Below are positions 47,032 through 61,886 of a stretch of 64,000 bases of DNA, in pieces. Within the stretch, counting starts at the first letter, position 1, and every line of letters begins with the position of its first letter. The notes under the pieces are model-generated. The model was not told the DNA's origin. It was given only the letters and a program-made list of their open reading frames with translations, and searched no databases. The position numbers were made by a program, and so were the translations under genes. Origin of the DNA: Maratus speciosus. Taxonomy: Eukaryota > Arthropoda > Arachnida > Araneae > Salticidae. Where the stretch lies: NCBI GenBank assembly GCA_963932465.1, contig OZ010791.1, positions 154,363,915 to 154,427,914 of the forward strand. The letters run 5' to 3'.

Positions 47032-47103
47032 GTACCCTCTACGTCATCCAGGTGAGTTCATTGCAAAATGTAGGGAAGGTCATAATGTTTTGGCTCTTCG
47101 GTG
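44200..47103 (-). mobile_element. Tc1-like transposon, split by an LTR-type insertion
   Basis: TIR CACTGAAGAGCCAAAAC (left) matches CACCGAAGAGCCAAAAC (right, inverted), with TA at 44198-44199 and 47104-47105. Removing the 44459-46148 insertion and one 5-bp duplication leaves about 1.2 kb, the normal size of a Tc1-like element. The transposase is on the - strand and broken. Confidence 0.92.
44459..46148. mobile_element. Solo-LTR-like insertion, 1.7 kb
   Basis: The ends are TGTTAAG and CATAACA, i.e. TG...CA with a short TGTTA/TAACA inverted repeat. They are flanked by an exact 5-bp TSD CAGGA (44454-44458 and 46149-46153). Excising the insert plus one TSD restores the Tc1 reading frame across MS|WP. 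These are the properties of a solo LTR. On the - strand there is an AATAAA-containing stretch near 44730 and a GC-richer promoter-like part (45480-45850), favouring - orientation; a purine tract GAAGGGGGAA at 46112-46121 could argue for +. No pol or gag genes are present. Confidence 0.75.
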
Positions 47104-47497
47104 TACGTCTGAAATATATCAAAATGCATTAGAGTGTCTTTATACTGCATTCTTTGTCACCAGGAGTCATCCAAATTATAAATTTTCGCATTGTATAGAT
47201 CATTCCACGCATTGCTAAATTTACTTTATAAACATGTTAAAGTAGATCTGCACCAAATGAAACCATTCATTATGTTACTCTTTTTTAAATATGTTTATTT
47301 ACTGTAATAATTGAAATTTTTTTTATTAGAAAGTTCTGAATTAAGAAGGTAAAGTTGAATTAATATATAAAATGTTGTCCTCTACATAGTAGTAATTTTT
47401 TACAATGTGGCAATTCAGGTGCTTCTTAACTGCAAAACTCATGTCTCAGAAATTGTGCGTTATATGGAGAATTGCGTTATAAAGATCTTTTACTATA

Positions 47498-48638
47498 GCA
47501 TTTGTTCATCTTACTGCATATGTTTAATTTTTAATCTTATTGATTTAATATGTGAGTTCTGTTTTCAAAGAAAAAAATCAGTATCAATAAAAAATTTGCA
47601 AAGCCACAGTTATTTTATGAATGGTGTGCCTTTTGTTCTATTTTCTGTCATAGGATTTTCAATGTTAATCTTACATGTGTGATGGTTATATCAGCTAATC
47701 AACTATTCCACTGCAAAATAATTATAACAAATTAGAACAGTTGTTTTCAAATGATCAATGTGGTATAGTAATGTTACAGTTTTATAATGTGCAGTGGCTA
47801 TCTTATGGCATGTATCATTGAAAGAGAATATACCATTCTGTAATCTGTCTTAGTCAAATTTTATTGTTTGCAGTTTTCAGTGATAATTAGTAGATGGATA
47901 TAATCATGACAAACTTGCTAACATATTGCAGCATTCCATTGCAATAAATAAAATAAAATAAATGCACAGCCAAACTCTCATTAAGAATATTCAATGGAAT
48001 ATAACATTTAATTTAATGTAAAAAAAAAAAAAAAAAAAAAAAAAATCTAATGTAGTTAGGCAATCATAGAATAAATTACAAGATTAAGGTATAGGAAAAG
48101 CTTTTTTCTTTGAAGAAGTAGAAAAAGAGGAAATATGTGTTTAGTGGTGGTTTTCAGTTGATTGTGTATATTTTGTATGCTGCTTTCTAGTCGCCAGACT
48201 CAAATTTCTTGTCACCATTGGTGATCAGAAATTTTACCCCCTGTTTTAAATTATATTGATTGTCTGGAAAGTTGCTTTCCTGTAGCAGAATAAGCTTTAA
48301 ATCTTTATCAGAATAATTTAAAAAATCCATTTAAAGCACTTAAGTTTTTAGAAGCAAAAAGTAACATGCCATAGTTAATGCTTTATATTGTAACTGAACA
48401 GAATAGTTTTAAAAAGTTCATAATTCATAAATGACTATAAAATATGAAAATGGAGTTTTCCCTGCTGCTGAACTATTGCTAGCACAATACAATTCATGTA
48501 GATTGCTGAAGACTCAATGTTCATACTAGAAGTTGAACCCCTTACCTTTTCCATACTATGTGAATTCTCTACTAACTGAGATACCTGGACAACAACTGAC
48601 AAATACAATTTACTTATGGCTTGTTGACAACCTGTTGA
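47498..48638. other. Intron segment
   Basis: AT-rich. It has a poly-A run at 48020-48046 but no recognised gene or delimited element. Confidence 0.45.
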
Positions 48639-48779
48639 CATTAACAGTGATGGAACAGCTGCGCCAATTGCGCCAAATCGATAATGCTGCGCATTTCTGC
48701 TCCAAAACGATCGTTTTTCAACAAAATTGAGCCCAACTGCTCCAATTTGATAATAATTCTTGAGCCAAATCGATCATTT

Positions 48780-49835
48780 TCCACTCTAATTTCGCCAAAA
48801 TATTGCGATAAACATGCGAATTTGGTCAAAAGAAAGCGAAAAACACGCGATGTTTCTCAAATGATCACGGAAAAAAACGTGAATTTTAACAAAGGATCGC
48901 TAATTTCGTCAAAAAACGAACAGAACACGGTCAAAAGATCGCGGAAAAACGTGATTTCGTTTAAAGATCGCGAATAAAACGCAGATTTCGTCAGAAGATC
49001 GCGAAAACACGCAATTTTTTTTCGAAAGATCTCGAAAAACACGCGAATTTTGCCAAAAGATCGCTCAAAACACGTGAATTCCGTCAAAAGATCGCGAAAA
49101 ACACGTGAAATCCGTCAAAAGATCGCGAAAAACACGTGAATTCCGTCAAAAGATCGCGGAAAAACGTGATTTCGTCGAAAGATCGCGAAAAACACGAGAT
49201 TTTCGTCAAAAGATCGCGAATAACACGCAAATTTCGTGAAAGGATCGCTAAAAAATCTTGATTTTTGTCAAAGGAGCGCTAATATTGTCAAAATACAGCC
49301 AAAAGATCATGAAAAAACGCTGCTTTCATTAAAATATATCGCGAAAAAAAACAGCAAATTTCATCAAAAGGTCGCAAAAAACACGCGAATTTCGTAAAAA
49401 GATCGTTAAAAACACGCGAATTTTGTCAAAGGATCGTGAAAAAATCGTGAATTTTGTCAAAAGATCGCTAATATCCTAAAAAAACGAACTAAACGGGGTC
49501 AAAAGATTGTGAAAAAACACTACTTTCGTTATAATATAGCGAAAAAACCCGCAAATTTCATCAAAAGATCGCGAATAAAACACAAATTTCGTCAAAAGAT
49601 CGCGAAAAATATGCGAATTTCTTCAAAGGATCATGAAAAAAACGGGAATTTTGTCAAAGGATAGCTAACTTCGTCAAAAAAAGAACAAAACACCGTCAAA
49701 AAATCGTAAAAAAACGCTACTTTCGATACTTTGTGAAAAAACCCCGCAAATATCATCAAAAGGCCGCAAAAAACACGCGAATTTTGTCAAAATATCGCCA
49801 AAAACACGCGAGTTTTGTCAAAGGATCGCGAGAAA
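48780..49835 (+). repeat. 31-bp minisatellite array 4
   Basis: About 34 units run here with core GATCGCGAAAAACACGCGAA and TTTCGTCAAAA. The stretch 49075-49165 has three nearly identical units in a row (GATCGCGAAAAACACGTGAA ... CGTCAAAA), so part of the array was amplified recently. A larger period of about 250 bp is suggested by recurrence of a diverged triplet (CTAATTTCGTCAAAAAACGAAC, given here in brief) near 48900, 49480, 49665 and again at 51995 in array 5. Confidence 0.88.
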
Positions 49836-49839
49836 AAGT

Positions 49840-51802
49840 CCTTCCGGCCAGTGCCGGGAGGAAGAGGTAGCTTTCAAATACCTTATTTTAAAAAAAGCCA
49901 ACTTATATTATTCAAACACACGAAGCTCAATTTAGGGAAAACCGAATATAAGAGATTCAGTACTAATTTTTATCAATACTAAATCATTATGAATGAGAAT
50001 TTCACGAAATTAGTCAGCTTTATCCAAGCTGCTTTTATTTAAAGTAACTTATATTTGGCTGAGATGTTAATGTATACTATCCACATGCTCTCTCACATGG
50101 AAATAGGCGAATACGTGTGTTATCGCGTGACAAATACAAGATCGTTTCAAAATGTTAGCCATACTAGAAATTCAAAGTGCTATAATTCAACCATTTTTTA
50201 AGATATAAACAAAAGAACAAATTTTCAGAACAAAATCTACTCCGGAATCTTTGTATCAAGGCCAAACACATAAAAAAATCTTTTTCATTTTCCAATTTTT
50301 TAATACCTCATTTTAAATTTTAAATTTAATTTTTTTGTAAATGGCAACCCTTTTGAAACAAGATGGCGAATGAAGCTGGCCAACGAACTCGGTCGAGACA
50401 TTGGTATGTACTATGTACAGATCAAGTAACATCCAAATCGGTTCATAAATACGCTTGTTATCGCGTGACAAAAATCAGGTCGTTTTAAAATGTCAGCCAC
50501 AATAGAAATTCCAAACGCTATAACTCAGCCATTTTTTTAGATATAGACGAAACAAAAACTGTTCCGGGATCTTTGTATTAAGGTCAAACACATACAAAAA
50601 AAATCTTTTGCATTTTCCAATATTTTGGTATCTCATTTTAAATTTTAAATTTTTTAAATTTTTTTAAATGGCCGCCATTTTGAAACAAGATGGCGGATGA
50701 AGCTGGACAACGAACTCGGTAGAGATATTTGTATGTACTATGTACACACCAAAGTACATTCAAATCGGTTCATAAATACGCCTGTTATCACGTGACAAAT
50801 ATCAGGACGTTTCAAAATGTCAGCCACGCTAGAAATTCAAAATGCTATAACTCAGCCATTTTTTGAGATATAGACGAAACAAAAACTGCTCCCGAATCTT
50901 TGTATCAAGGTCAAATACATAAAAAAAAATATTTTTTCAATTTTCAATTTTTTGGTACCACATTTCAAATTTAAATTTTTCTTAAAAATTTAAATGGCTG
51001 CCTTTTTTAAACAAGATGGCGGATGAAGCTGGCCAACGAACTCGGTCGAGACATTGGTATGTACTATGTACAAACAAAGTTACATCCAAATCGGTTCAAA
51101 AATACGCCTTTTATCGCGTGACAAAATTCAGGACGTTTCAAAATGTCAGCCACGCTAGAAATTGAAAATGCTATAACTCAGCCATTTTTTGAGATATAGA
51201 CGAAACAAAAACTGCTCCCGAATCTTTGTATCAAGGTCAAATACATAAAAAAAAATATTTTTTCAATTTTCAATTTTTTGGTACCACATTTCAAATTTAA
51301 ATTTTTCTTAAAAATTTAAATGGCTGCCTTTTTTAAACAAGATGGCGGATGAAGCTGGCCAACGAACTCGGTCGAGACATTGGTATGTACTATGTACAAA
51401 CGAAGTTACATCCAAATCGGTTCACAAATACGCCTTTTATCGCGTGACAAAATTCAGGACGTTTCAAAATGTCAGCCACGCTAGAAATTGAAAATGCTAT
51501 AACTCAGCCATTTTTTAAGATATAGACGAAACAAAAACGGCTCCGGAATCTTTGTATAAAGGTCAAATACATAAGAAAAAAATATTTTTCCATTTTCAAT
51601 TCTTTGGTACCACATTTCAAATTTAAAATTTTTAAGAAAATTTTAAATGGCCGCCATTTTGAAACAAAATGGCGGATGAAGCTGGCCAACGAACTCGGTC
51701 GAGACATTGGTATGTACTATGTACATACCGAATTACATCCAAATCGGTTCATAAATTCGAGAGTTACAGTATGACAAAGGTCAGATATATATATATATAT
51801 AT

Positions 51803-51844
<42 letters not shown>

Positions 51845-51968
51845 ACTTTTGAACGGAGGGTGGTTTCGGGGTCTGGGGGTCATGATCGATGAAAATATAC
51901 CAAAATTTTTTGAAATCGCTTTCCTCCGAACGGCTGCAATAGGTAGCTTTTTGTAATGAAAGCTACCT
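49840..51968. mobile_element. Insertion with 325-bp tandem units, splitting the minisatellite
   Basis: The 31-bp array breaks off after GATCGCGAGAAAAA and resumes at AAAACGTGACATTTGTC (51970). The insert begins with a G/C hairpin (CCTTCCGGC-CAGT-GCCGGGAGG, about 49840-49861). Inverted AGGTAGCTTTCA lies at 49865-49876 and, reversed, at 51957-51968. Near the right end a second hairpin pairs AGGTAGCTTTTTG with GAAAGCTACCT. No TSD is evident. A foldback or Helentron-like element is possible; the class is undecided. Confidence 0.6.
50100..51780 (+). repeat. Tandem repeat, five units of about 325 bp
   Basis: Each unit contains AACAAGATGGCGGATGAAGC, ACGAACTCGGTCGAGACATT and TATGTACTATGTACA in the same order, at spacings of 321-330 bp from about 50356. 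Units spanning 50775-51105 and 51105-51430 are nearly identical to each other, while the outer units are more diverged. An (AT)n tract (51785-51842) follows. It is non-coding. Confidence 0.88.
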
Positions 51969-51969
51969 A

Positions 51970-52330
51970 AAACGTGACATTTGTCAAAGGATCGCTAATT
52001 TCGTCAAAAAACGAACAAAACGGGCTCAAAAAATTAGGGAAAAACACAAATTTCGTTAAAAGATCGCAGAAAAAACACAAATTTCATCAAAAAGTCACAA
52101 AAACTGCAGAATTCGTCACAAGATTTCGAAAAATACGCTAATTTCATCAAAAGATAGCGAAAAACACACTGATTTCAACAAAGAGCCCGAATAACACGTG
52201 AAAAATACGCGAATATTGTATGGACTGCGAAAAAAAGCTAATTTTGTGAAAGAGTCGTTGAAAAAATGCGAATTTTGTCAAAGAATTGCAGAAAAAATGG
52301 GAATTTCGTCAAAGAATACCAAAATGACAG
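51970..52330 (+). repeat. 31-bp minisatellite array 5 (continuation of array 4)
   Basis: About eleven diverged units run here in the same orientation and phase as array 4, separated from it only by the 49840-51968 insertion. It ends where the TGCTCCAAAATGG repeats begin. Confidence 0.82.
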
Positions 52331-52678
52331 TTTGATGCTAGAAAATAGTTATTTTCTGCTCAAAAATGAGCATTTTTGCTGCTCCAAAATAGTTATTTTC
52401 TGCTCCAAAGTGGCTTTTTGCTGTTCCAAAATAGTTATTTTCTGCTCTAAAATGAGCTTTTTTGCCGCTCCAAAATGGCTTTTTGCTGCTCCAAACTGAG
52501 GTCCATGCTGTTCCATCACTGCATTAACATATTGAGCTGTCTCACATGACAGTTATTCGACTCCTGGTTTGGACACTTTTTCACTCAATTTCGAAAATTT
52601 AAACTCATGTGATTTCTTTATCAATCAGGTTGATTGAGCTAAAATATAATAATCGTACAGTATTAGTACAGTAGACTC

Positions 52679-53367
52679 CCTCGAATCCGCACAGCTTTGG
52701 ACTGCAGGTTGTGCAGATTTTAGAATTTTGCAGATTTCTGGTTGCTGCTTTGTTAACATTTTTTAAACTGTAATTTGAATGTAATAATGCAATCGAAATT
52801 ATACTAAATGCTTGGAATATAGCAAAATATTAAAATAATTAAGTAAAGTAATAAACTTAAATAATAAAAAATAAGATAATTTAAAAAATGAATAAATTAT
52901 TAAAAGTAAAGGTCAAGTAAATAATTATGTATAATTAAATATGCATAATAAAGATGAGATTCATTTTCCTTGAATTATTCAATGAAACTTTCCTAATAAA
53001 GGTATCCTATTAATTCACATCAAAATCATAAAGTAAGGAAGTTTTGTTTCAGGTTTAGCCAGTCTTAATGACCAAAAAAGTTTGATTAATACATAAATAT
53101 ATTTGGTTAAAAGATTGTGATTACCAGTGATATCAGCAATATCTTGATTTTTTAAAGAAATAAATTTATACTTCCTTCATGAAAAACCGCGAGTTCAGTC
53201 ATATTATTGAGAACATATTAAAATATGTACAGAATGATATAAAACTAAAAAATTCTGTAATTTTGTCCTTACATCTGAAATAAAAGTTTCATTGTTTACA
53301 TCTGTGATAATGTGCAGACTTTAGGCATTTGTGGATTTTAGGGTTGCGGATTTGATGGAGTCTACTG
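52679..53367. mobile_element. pogo-like MITE, 689 bp, uninterrupted
   Basis: TIR CAGTAGACTCCCTCGAATCC and inverted CAGTAGACTCCATCAAATCC are preceded by TA (52677-52678); the right flank reads TG, probably a mutated TA. It is homologous along its length to 38455-40132 and supplies the empty site of that copy's Helitron. It is non-coding. Confidence 0.87.
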
Positions 53368-53586
53368 TGTTAGCTTTAAATTATTCACAGTAATGAGACG
53401 TAGACAAATTAGTAGATTTTCCTATTTTAAAAGCATAAGTATTATTTTAGTATAGAATCTCTTAAAAATACTTAAATTTTCACGTCTCTAAATAGGAATG
53501 ATGTTGAAATATCACTGTTCTATAACGCTTTGTTTAGCGTTTTAATATTGTTAGAATGTAAAAGTGTTTTCCATAATATATTTTAG

Positions 53587-56713
<3,127 letters not shown>

Positions 56714-56955
56714 AATGATAAGGGATTTTACACAAATTGTCATTTTTAATTTAAATTTTTTTTAATTTTCATTTTTTATTGATGCTTTAGTTCTTCTCTG
56801 ATAACCACCAGAACGAGCCTATACCATGATCAAAAGAAGTATCAAAATCGAGGCATTTTTTCCTAATCTACTCGTTGATAGTCGCTAAATACTAACTATT
56901 TTCTGAAAGTCAGTTAATAAAAAATGACAATTTGTGTAAAACGGCCGTATCATTT
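56714..56955. mobile_element. Short TIR element, 242 bp
   Basis: AATGATAAGGGATTTTACAC on the left is matched by AATGATACGGCCGTTTTACAC reversed on the right. Both then continue into AAATTGTCATTTTT, giving an imperfect TIR of about 34 bp. No TSD was identified. It is probably a MITE. Confidence 0.6.
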
Positions 56956-59900
56956 GAGTTAGTTTAATAAATATACAGAATTTTTGGTAGTGTGCCTGCA
57001 AAGATTTATACAAGGCATGCACTATTGCAATGATGGGTCCACTGTAGGCTGAGATTTAGCACCAGTCTTAAAAACTCTGTGACTCACTGTGTCTATATAG
57101 ATTATAAAATTATTAAAACATCTTAATAAAGTACCTAAGGCAAAGACATGTTCACTGCAACAGTGTACAAAGACACACACTGATGCTTCTACAATTAAGA
57201 AAGAAAGAAACTACTAAACGAAAATCAAGATATACAAATAAATTTAGAAAGGTTCTTGAATCGAATTTAAAAAAATAAAATTAAAATTAGTTGAAAAATT
57301 TTGTGAATGTACAAAATACTTTATATTACAGCTAGATATGATTTGACACAAAAAGTAAATTTTATTTATGTTATTTTAAAGGGAAAAAAAGCAAAGTCTG
57401 AAAAAAAACTTTTTCCTGTGCATGTGTGTTTGGGAATAATCGGGGAAAATGATGTTACATTCACACAATAATAGTAAAATCCCTTAGCTTTAGAAATGAG
57501 ATTGCAAGTTTTCATCATCTGTAACAGAAAAATATAAAATTTTCCTGACAATATGAAGAAAAAATTACCCCAAATTGTATAGCATTTAGAGAAGTTCTAT
57601 TTTATACGGCATTATTTTTAAATGAAAACTTCTCATTCACAAAAACTTAGTCTACAATAATTACATGAAAAAGTCTTAACTTTCTATACTCTTTCAGTCA
57701 TGGTGTCTGTCATGAAGTTTTGTTTGAAAAGGGAAAGACTGTCTGTAAAACTGACTGTAAAAATAATGGTTGTTATATTTCATTTCTTATTTAATGTAAG
57801 TCACTGAAAATGTTATCGCCGCATCAAAAGTATAATGATGCTTCACTATGAAGTACAGCTATAAGATATTAAACAAAAACATAATTTGAAGAACAAATTA
57901 AAAAAACGAAATTTATTTCCTACATTGTTTAAGCCTGAGAAGGGACAGATATTAAGTTATTTCATTCAATTAGTTCTACATTTAATGTTAAATTTTTGTA
58001 ACAAATTAGTTAAGCCAACTGAAGATTAGAAAATAAAAATAAAATTCATACAATATGATACTTAAAACACCCTAAAAAATTAGATTCCGTTCAAATGAAA
58101 TCGAAATAAATCTTAGACATTTTTTTAAGTTTTGTATTTTGCATGCATCTTATCATTTTATGCACAATTGTCGTAAACATAATACAAAATCTGCAATACA
58201 AATATTTTCAATTCAAAATGGAAGAAGTCTAAGATTTATTTCGATTTTATTTGAACGGAATCTATTTTTTAGGGTGTTTTAAGTATCATATTGTATGAAT
58301 TTTATTTTTATTTTTTAATCTTCAATTGGCTTAACTAATTTGTTACAAAAATTTAACATTAAATGTAGAACTAATTGAATGAAATAACTTAATATCTGTC
58401 CCTTCTCAGGCTTAAACAATGTAGGAAATAAATTTCGTTTTTTTAATTTGTTCTTCAAATTATGTTTTTGTTTAATATGTCAAGTTTTTCAATAACTACT
58501 GCACTCAGACGAAACACATTTCAAAATTAACAGAGAGTATCATCATCAGGCTCTGATGTATGCGGTATTGCATGACAATGTGGGATGCAGTTTACTAATG
58601 TGTAATTCAAAATGTTTCACCACTGCTGTAATGCAAGTTGCGGTAGTTTGGACAAAAACTTCCAATCTGAACATAAAAAATCTGTAATCAAATCATAAAA
58701 AATTAACTTCACTTAAATTTAGATACCCTATTTCCCACTCAGGAACGCTATGAATGTAAATGTAAATTGTGTTGAATCCTTACTACAAATATTTAACAAT
58801 ATTATAGCTGTGATACAGTAAAAAATAAAAAAATAAAAGTTTTACTTAAATTTTTAAACCTTAATCTCTCTCAAGGGGTGATGCAAACACATCAGAAAAT
58901 TATTACCTAAGTTTAACTTGGGGCATAAATAATTCTCATTTCGGAAAAAAAATACATTTTAAAATTTAAGTTATGTAATTCCCCACTAAGTTCGCTACCG
59001 GCGTAAAAATAGCTATCCATTAGAAACTTTTTACTAAAATATAAACTTTACCAAAGCAAAAACTTATTCTGAAAATATGCTTTTTATTTCCACTATGATG
59101 CCATATTCACCTTTTTAATTTTTGAAAAAAAAAAAAAAAAAAACTAACTCAATTTAATATTTTACGTGAAAATCTTTCAACTAAAAAGAAATAAATTATT
59201 ATTACGGCTTTTGAAATTTTTGCAACAATGAAGTAAAAATGTTACATTTTCTATGAAAAAATGTCCGTTGATTTTCAATGAAAAAAGCGAAAACTGGAAT
59301 TATTAAGAAAAATAATTGAATAATGTAAACAAAAATTGGCCCATGTTTCTCTTTGGGTTATAATTCACCCATATGCAAAGGCATTTTACCATTCGTTTTG
59401 ACCCTGACGTCAGGCAAACGTTTTTACACTTTAAATTTATAATATCATTAGAATTAGTCAAGAATAAAAAATGAGTGGCATCAGGGACAAAAAGGTGGGA
59501 AGAAAAAATGAAAAAGCTATGATCTCCATAGGCTTTTCCATGTTAAATTAACATTGAGAAGTGACACTGGAAATAAATAAGTATTGCGCGGAAATAGCTG
59601 TAGTATTCAAACAAAATAGGAAATAAAACTTAGAAACAGTTTGTTTTGAGTCAAGTTTGATGATACACTTGATACACTGACGATAAAGAAGCGTCCCATT
59701 ATAAGTGAAGTCATATTAGGAGATTATTTTTTACTTTTCCTCCTGAATATTTTTCGTGAAAATAAAATGTCTGTATTATAGTAATTGTTAACCCCAAATA
59801 CATTTAAATGAAATATGAAATACCATGTCATTTTAACACATTTATGGTAAGGGTTTTAATTTTATATATGAAAAATGCGTATTATCTGCTCAGGATGACA

Positions 59901-60249
59901 TCAATGTCGAATACAAAGATATTGTGAGTCTAAATTTTTATTGGCTTATAAAAATATTGTCCATATGCAATTTCTCTTTGTGGCAACAGGAAAGAAAAAT
60001 ACATTAAAAAGATTAAAAAGATGATTTGTATAAAGATAAACTATGGCAGGCTATTGAAAAAAGAGGTAAAGAGTATTCTGAGAATTTATTATTATTATTA
60101 TTATTAGCCAGTAATTTTACTCTTTTTCTAAATTGTATGTGTATCAAGTTTCATGCTAATAAGTCAAAGTTTGTAGATTTGCACACGGAACATACATCCA
60201 AACACTGATTTAAATATATGATACAGATTTACATAAATAAGCCATATAA
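56956..60249. other. Intron segment around the palindrome
   Basis: Apart from the palindrome at 57866-58478, this is AT-rich DNA with a poly-A tract (59128-59144) and a (TTA)n tract (about 60088-60107). No gene is seen. Confidence 0.45.
57866..58478. repeat. Near-perfect palindrome, 253-bp arms
   Basis: The left arm (57866-58118) and right arm (58227-58478) are inverted copies with only about three substitutions and one single-base indel that I can find, separated by a 108-bp spacer. Both contain AAGCCTGAGAAGGGACAGAT and AAAACACCCTAAAAAA. There are no transposon-like ends or coding potential. High arm identity implies a recent event or ongoing gene conversion. Confidence 0.92.
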
Positions 60250-60261
60250 TCTATATATATA

Positions 60262-61475
60262 CAGTCGAACCCGGTTAAGACGCGTTTCAAGGGAGTGGGC
60301 CTAAGTCGCGTATTAAGCGGGATCGCGTATTAAACGTGATTTGTATAGTGTTGAAGGAATTGGGCTTATTTACACATCTAATCGTCTAAATGAACTTTAG
60401 AGCTTTCATTGATACGTTTATGGTCGAAAATTGAGTCTTATACGTATATTTAAATTTAAATTTAATTGTATTCAACTTTACCCAGTCTATCTTTTTACAG
60501 GACTGACTGGAATAATAACTGAAAATAAATATGGATTCAAACATGCGGCTTTATTGTCGATAATACGTTACAACCAAAGATAAAACAACAAAAGTAATTT
60601 TTCTGCTAGACTAATTTTTTTTTAACAGAAAGAATAAAAATATTAAGTTTTTGAAGCATAATCCAGTTGTTAAAATCATATTTTGTACTTGTGATAATGA
60701 GTACCAATATAACCTGTCCTTTTTAATGTAAGAAAAAAACTACCCTTATGTGTAAAAAGTATTGTTAGCATAGCAAAAAAGTAACGAAAACATAAAAACA
60801 TAAAAGAATTATACAACAGCAGTCGTATTTGTTTAAGCTATGCGAGTTTCTTTTTCTTTTCTTTTCTTTCTTTTTTTTTTTTTTTGTATATAACATGCAT
60901 CATAAAACATAGTTGTGGTATAACATACATTTAAAAACTCACTAACAACAGGTATAATCATCTTTAATCATAATTTTACGACGCATCTGAGCATCCTGAA
61001 TTCCTCTATGTATCTCTCTCTTCTACAATAAAAAATACACTAAACGATAGACAAAGAATGTTAGAACAAGGGATCAAAGAATGCAGTGTTGCTAATTTAG
61101 AGGGTTTTTTTAAATTCAAATATCTATCACTATTTTCGAAATGTTCCTTTAATTGATCTGTTATTAAATAAAGTAAATATTAGTATACAGAAACAGTGTT
61201 TTTTACATGAATAAAAAAATCCGCTAAAATGGAAACACTGGAGAAGAAAGAAGGAATTCGTATCTTCACCAATGAATTCGCGTCTTAAACGTGACTTTTT
61301 ACCACAAAGTACCGAAAATGTTTCGCGTATTAAGCGGGATCGCGTAATAACCGTTCGCGCTTTAAACGTGATATTTTTGCATTAGTCTTACGGGCGATGT
61401 TCAAGGGAGCGGAAAAAATCCGCGTATTAAGCGGGATCGCGTATTAGCCGTGAGCGTCTTAACCGGGTTCCACTG
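60262..61475. mobile_element. pogo-like element, 1.2 kb
   Basis: TIR CAGTCGAACCCGGTTAAGAC matches inverted CAGTGGAACCCGGTTAAGAC, with TA at 60260-60261 and 61476-61477. Subterminal CGCGTATTAAGCGGGATCGC repeats occur on both sides (60305 and 61325-61445). No transposase is recognised. It inserted into the TATATA start of the Helitron 60250-62184. Confidence 0.88.
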
Positions 61476-61886
61476 TATTTCTCTTATGTAACGCTAAAAA
61501 AAGGCTGTATTTGTAGCTTGCTATTTGGCAAAAGCCAAAGCGACATTTCTCAGTGATTAAGTTATGGTCACATGTCCCATCCACCTCAGCAAGTCAAATC
61601 CAGATAGAATCTCTCTTTTAACACAAACTGTTTGAGCGATGCATGAATGACAATTGCTATTGGTCTATTTTACGGTGACGTGAGGAATTCAGCGAATCAG
61701 CTTTTTGATCCAAGATTGTGTTTAGACGCAGGCGAAAACGTTTTGTTTACAGATGGTTAGCATAATACGTAGCATTTTTATAGCTTCTTATTATAGTTTT
61801 AAATGAATTTAATCCGGGATTTTTAATACTGTAGGCAAAATGAAAGGTGAAGGACCCCACCTGACACTAACATGCAATTTAAATTT

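Larger units (their letters stand above)
44080..47495. mobile_element. pogo-like MITE enclosing a Tc1 element
   Basis: The inverted ends AGTAGAAGATCTTTATAACG (44081) and AGTAAAAGATCTTTATAACG (right, reversed) lie inside TA dinucleotides (44078-44079 and 47496-47497). The pattern is the pogo-type CAGTRRAA...TATAACG with a decayed first base. GTGCGTTAT motifs recur inside both ends. Without the Tc1 insertion it would be about 0.5 kb. Confidence 0.72.
48645..52521. mobile_element. Satellite-bearing TIR transposon, 3.9 kb
   Basis: TIR CAGTGATGGAACAGC is perfect at both ends and is flanked by CATTAA (48639-48644 and 52522-52527). The 6-bp duplication is unusual: CAG ends suggest hAT, whose normal TSD is 8 bp. 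Inside, from left to right, are TGCTCCAAAA-type subterminal repeats, minisatellite array 4, an inserted block with about 325-bp tandem units (49840-51968), minisatellite array 5, and more TGCTGCTCCAAAATGG repeats (52365-52510). There is no coding sequence. It occupies the kinase intron 43322-53586. Confidence 0.78.

Noticed and set aside
48780..49835. CRISPR-like look of regular short repeats
   Set aside because: Units are contiguous and degenerate without unique spacers, in a eukaryotic intron; this is a minisatellite.
51669..51956. 95-codon frame beginning MADEAGQRTRSRHWYVLC
   Set aside because: Its start lies in the 325-bp tandem unit and it passes through an (AT)n microsatellite, giving Tyr-Ile repeats.
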